The position numbers and the translations under genes are program-made. This document shows, one piece after another, positions 6,118 through 6,430 of a DNA stretch of 6,430 nt. The stretch's first letter is position 1. Every line of letters starts with the position of its first letter. This DNA is from Pseudomonas sp. UBA5782 (GTDB taxonomy: Bacteria; Pseudomonadota; Gammaproteobacteria; Pseudomonadales; Pseudomonadaceae): positions 1-6,430 of the forward strand of contig DIEE01000019.1 in assembly GCA_002418465.1 (NCBI GenBank). Direction: 5' to 3'. The notes beneath the pieces are model-generated. The model was not told the origin of the DNA. It made no database searches and worked only from the letters and a program-made list of their open reading frames with translations.

Positions 6118-6135
6118 GATTGAAGAGGCTGGGAT

Positions 6136-6430
6136 ATGAAGAAGACATCTGCGCAAGGCTCCGAAGATCCCATTCTGCAGTGGGTGACCTTCCGCCTGGA
6201 CAACGAGACCTACGGCATCAACGTGATGCAGGTCCAGGAAGTACTGCGTTACACCGAGATCGCCCCGGTTCCGGGTGCGCCCAGCTACGTGCTCGGGATC
6301 ATCAACCTGCGCGGCAACGTGGTCACCGTGATCGACACGCGCCAGCGCTTCGGGCTGGATTCGGCCTCGATCACCGACAACAGCCGCATCGTCATCATCG
6401 AGGCGGACAAGCAGGTCGTGGGCATCCTCA
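6136..6430 (+). CDS. cheW: Chemotaxis coupling protein CheW, 5' part (3' end outside window)
   Basis: The frame opens with ATG at 6136 and stays open to the window edge, giving 98 residues of what is normally a protein of about 160. CheW is the cytoplasmic adaptor that links chemoreceptors to the CheA kinase in the signalling array. Visible family signatures are ILQWVTFRLDNETYGINV (13-30), VQEVLRY (33-39), PGAPSYVLGIINLRG (46-60) with G54 and R59 at the spacing of the interaction residues Gly57 and Arg62 of E. coli CheW, and VTVIDTRQRFG (63-73). The start is supported by AAGAGG at 6123-6128, 7 nt upstream. It is the canonical single-domain CheW, in contrast to the divergent CheW-like domain of ParP just before it. 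It follows parP by 94 nt on the same strand and is probably cotranscribed. Confidence 0.96.
   Translation, partial: MKKTSAQGSEDPILQWVTFRLDNETYGINVMQVQEVLRYTEIAPVPGAPSYVLGIINLRGNVVTVIDTRQRFGLDSASITDNSRIVIIEADKQVVGIL

Noticed and set aside
1..6430. tRNA, rRNA, CRISPR, insertion sequence or riboswitch
   Set aside because: Nothing resembling these was seen; the window is almost fully coding with only three gaps of 39, 93 and 94 nt.

Overview
The window is 6.4 kb of GC-rich, densely coding DNA, all on the + strand. It is the downstream half of a polar-flagellum chemotaxis operon of the Pseudomonas type (Pseudomonas sensu lato, including stutzeri- or mendocina-like relatives). The gene order cheA - cheB - motC - motD - parA-like (parC) - CheW-like parP - cheW matches the main chemotaxis cluster known from Pseudomonas aeruginosa (PA1458-PA1464). 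The proteins also read as typical pseudomonad family members. No mobile element, tRNA, rRNA, CRISPR array or sign of recent transfer was seen.

Layout: (1) 1-1404, 3' part of cheA (linker, dimerisation, ATPase and CheW-like domains; the His-phosphotransfer domain lies upstream of the window). (2) A 39-nt gap with a strong hairpin, then cheB (1444-2568). (3) motC (2568-3308) and motD (3313-4269), a second flagellar stator pair. (4) A ParA-type ATPase (4266-5054). cheB/motC and motD/parA overlap at stop/start codons, and motC/motD are 4 nt apart, so cheB to parA looks translationally coupled. (5) A 93-nt gap holding a possible weak terminator at the end of parA and a good match to a FliA (sigma-28) promoter. 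(6) parP (5148-6041). (7) A 94-nt gap with three consecutive small hairpins. (8) The first 98 codons of cheW (from 6136, running off the end).

How the genes work together: CheA autophosphorylates under control of chemoreceptors coupled through CheW. It passes phosphate to CheY (outside the window) and to CheB, which demethylates and deamidates receptors for adaptation. MotC/MotD form an ion-driven stator that turns the flagellar motor. The ParA-like ATPase and ParP place chemoreceptor arrays at the cell pole where the flagellum sits, so that arrays are inherited at division. The region thus combines sensing, torque generation and polar positioning.

This is a well-described gene cluster, and I do not see an undescribed system in it. 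The parts worth a second look are in the spacers and low-complexity tails: the FliA-like promoter between parA and parP, the hairpins in all three real gaps, a 31-codon ORF bridging parA and parP, and a tandem in-frame repeat in the MotD tail.
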